This document shows, one piece after another, positions 32,543 through 34,001 of a DNA stretch of 34,001 nt. The DNA is taken from assembly GCA_021157925.1 (NCBI GenBank), contig JAGGVR010000018.1, forward strand, positions 1 through 34,001, written 5' to 3'. Made by a program: the position numbers and the translations under genes. The notes under the pieces are model-generated. The model did not search any database. It saw only the letters and a list, made by a program, of their open reading frames with translations, and was not told the origin of the DNA. The stretch's first letter is position 1. Each line of letters starts with the position of its first letter. Origin of the DNA: Staphylothermus sp. (lineage in GTDB: Archaea; Thermoproteota; Thermoprotei_A; Sulfolobales; Desulfurococcaceae).

Positions 32543-32878
32543 TTATACTTCTAGTTTATCAAATTTATCTTCTTTTAATAATCGTCGTGAAAGCTCTAGT
32601 GCTTCCTTTAGGTTCTCAAGACTTGCTGACTCCTCTAAGATCCCTAATAGTTCCATTACATAGGGATTAATACTTCCAGGTCCTTCAAGTATTTTGTCTC
32701 TGAGTTTTTCAGCTATTTCTCTAAGGTCTTCTGGGGAAATAATACCTTTTATTGCTTCATGTATCATAGACTCGATCTTTACTGTTAGATATCTGTTTCC
32801 ACTATAAATGTCTAGGTCTTCATCAACATATTTTGTATAAGTTCTCATTATATCTTCGATTATTTTTTCTTTCTCCAT
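32543..32878 (-). CDS. Small helical protein, function unknown
   Basis: From ATG 32878 the protein has 111 residues, all helical and charged: MEKEKIIEDIMRTYTKYVDE, ISPEDLREIAEKLRDKI, and SLENLKEALELSRRLLKED. It lacks Cys and membrane segments. GGTGAT on the minus strand lies 4 bases before this ATG; an in-frame ATG at 32890 would overlap that site. I do not recognise it. It is divergent from the thermosome gene, with about 150 bases between the two starts. Confidence 0.7.
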   Translation of the reverse strand: MEKEKIIEDIMRTYTKYVDEDLDIYSGNRYLTVKIESMIHEAIKGIISPEDLREIAEKLRDKILEGPGSINPYVMELLGILEESASLENLKEALELSRRLLKEDKFDKLEV

Positions 32879-32947
32879 GTTTATCACCATGTTTTTATTC
32901 CTTTTCCTGCAGGATATATATACTTCTGCTATGATCTAAGAGAAACG

Positions 32948-32955
32948 TTTATATA
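32948..32955 (+). promoter_or_regulatory. TATA box of the thermosome gene
   Basis: TTTATATA preceded by GAAACG (a BRE-like purine stretch) is a near-ideal archaeal promoter. Initiation is expected at about 32975-32980, giving a leader of roughly 50 bases that ends with AGAGGTG before ATG 33029. Confidence 0.72.
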
Positions 32956-33028
32956 GAAGTGGTTTAATGATATCCCAAAATGAAGAAATATTTCCTGTAA
33001 TAAATGGATTCTTTAGAGGTGTATGGTT

Positions 33029-34001
33029 ATGGCACTGTATAGCGTACCCGTACTTATATTAAAGGAAGGGACTCAGAGAACAGTTGGTAGAGATGCTCTA
33101 AGAGCAAACATTATGGCTGCTAGAGCACTTGCTGAAGTATTGAAGACAAGTCTTGGACCAAGAGGGTTAGATAAAATGCTAGTTGACAGCTTCGGCGACA
33201 TAACCGTAACTAATGACGGTGCAACAATTGTAAAGGAAATGGAGGTACAGCACCCAGCTGCTAAACTATTAGTAGAAGTCGCTAAAGCACAGGATGCAGA
33301 AGTAGGTGATGGTACAACATCGGCAGTAGTATTTGCTGGAACACTTCTTGAGAAAGCAGAAGAACTATTAGAACAAAACATCCATCCAACAGTAATTATT
33401 GAAGGATACACAAAGGCTATGAAAGAAGCACTCAAGATACTAGAAGAGATCGCTGTAAAAGTAGACCCAATGGACAGAACAACTCTTAGGAAGATAGTTG
33501 ATACAGCAATAGCGAGTAAATATATTGGAAGGGGTACAATTGGCGAAAAACTAGCAGAAATAGCAATCAATGCAGCTCTAACTGTAGCTGAGAGAAAACC
33601 CGACGGAACATTTAATTTCAGAATAGATGATGTAAAGATTGAGAAAAAGAAGGGTGGAAGCGTTGATGACACCCAATTAGTATATGGTATTGTTCTTGAT
33701 AAAGAGGTTGTTCACCCAGGTATGCCTAGAAGAGTTGAAAATGCAAAAATAGCACTCATCGACGCGCCTCTAGAGGTAGAAAAACCAGAGATCACAGCTA
33801 AGATAAACATCACCAGCCCAGACTTAATAAAGGGATTCTTGGATGAAGAGGCCAGGATCCTCAAAGAAATGGTTGATAAGATTGCTGGGACTGGTGCTAA
33901 TGTTGTTATTTGTCAGAAGGGTATTGATGAGGTTGCACAGCACTTCCTAGCAAAGAAGGGCATTCTAGCAGTAAGAAGAGTAAAGAGAAGCGACATGGAA
34001 A
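33029..34001 (+). CDS. Thermosome subunit (group II chaperonin), N-terminal part
   Basis: The frame runs from ATG 33029 off the end of the window, giving 324 residues of about 550. It starts [20 protein letters not shown] and has [20 protein letters not shown] and [20 protein letters not shown] in the equatorial domain, the ATP motif [15 protein letters not shown], the intermediate domain, and [21 protein letters not shown] leading into the apical domain. Thermosomes refold proteins in a double-ring cage and are strongly heat-induced in hyperthermophiles. AGAGGTG 7 bases upstream supports this ATG over an earlier ATG at 33023. Which paralogue (alpha, beta or gamma) cannot be decided. A long antisense frame over it is not a gene. 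Confidence 0.97.
   Translation, partial: MALYSVPVLILKEGTQRTVGRDALRANIMAARALAEVLKTSLGPRGLDKMLVDSFGDITVTNDGATIVKEMEVQHPAAKLLVEVAKAQDAEVGDGTTSAVVFAGTLLEKAEELLEQNIHPTVIIEGYTKAMKEALKILEEIAVKVDPMDRTTLRKIVDTAIASKYIGRGTIGEKLAEIAINAALTVAERKPDGTFNFRIDDVKIEKKKGGSVDDTQLVYGIVLDKEVVHPGMPRRVENAKIALIDAPLEVEKPEITAKINITSPDLIKGFLDEEARILKEMVDKIAGTGANVVICQKGIDEVAQHFLAKKGILAVRRVKRSDME

Noticed and set aside
32967-33062. 32-codon frame overlapping the thermosome start
   Set aside because: Its ATG lies upstream of the predicted transcription start, so it is probably not in the message.
33073-33672. 199-residue open frame on the minus strand
   Set aside because: It is antisense to the thermosome gene and has low-complexity Ser/Ala/Val composition.
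1-34001. Search for CRISPR arrays, insertion sequences, integrase or attachment sites
   Set aside because: No regularly spaced repeats, transposase or recombinase motifs were seen; the tRNA gene has no partial copy elsewhere in the window.

Overview
The window looks like a piece of chromosome from a hyperthermophilic crenarchaeon of the Desulfurococcales, most likely Staphylothermus or a close relative. The reasons are an AT-rich sequence with GC-rich RNA genes, eukaryote-like information genes (MCM, TFB, an RPC39-like TFE-beta, SRP19, Gar1, Nop5, fibrillarin, S8e, S30e), archaeal GatDE, a thermosome, an ADP-forming acyl-CoA synthetase and an intron-bearing tRNA. Genus is an inference from memory of such genomes, not from a search. 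Ribosome binding sites are strong and regular (GGTGA or GAGGTG, 5 to 9 bases before the start) and are often followed by TTG or GTG. I used this to move several starts inward. No transposon, integrase, CRISPR array or prophage gene is visible.

Layout. 1-1668: the 3' part of an MCM helicase gene split by an intein. 1669-3221: a small conserved protein, an ArsR-type regulator, tRNA-Pro(GGG) with a 35-base intron, and a zinc-ribbon protein. 3199-5967 (minus): a kinase-like protein, the CCA-adding enzyme and ThpR, all overlapping. 6061-7006: a UPF0200 P-loop kinase and its UPF0201 partner. 7016-9683 (minus): RNase Z, the tRNA G10 methyltransferase and PRPP synthetase. 9816-14871: an AmrS-like radical SAM protein, a GPN GTPase, AcdA, AcdB and a coiled-coil protein. 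14882-16393: a cis-prenyltransferase and a divergent DUF84 NTPase. 16455-19229: S8e, SRP19, Gar1, TFB and TFE-beta. 19213-23944 (minus): Trm1, THEP1, a COG1395 regulator, fibrillarin and Nop5. 24058-27701: S30e, GatD and GatE. 27702-32878: candidate small RNAs and a run of poorly known genes, including a regulator-like protein beside a PPP-family phosphatase, an Hsp20-like protein and a three-gene unknown operon with non-standard starts. 33029 to the end: a thermosome subunit, cut by the window edge.

The main theme is RNA maturation and expression: tRNA 3'-end trimming, CCA addition, G10 and G26 methylation, tRNA-dependent amidation, box C/D and H/ACA RNP proteins, and basal transcription factors. 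The most interesting items for follow-up are the intein without a recognisable homing endonuclease motif, the candidate small RNAs at 27806-27869 and 27898-27981, the 55-codon gene with an apparent CTG start at 32006, the palindromic motif shared by two intergenic regions, the atypical TFB next to TFE-beta, and the unknown operon at 31157-32540.
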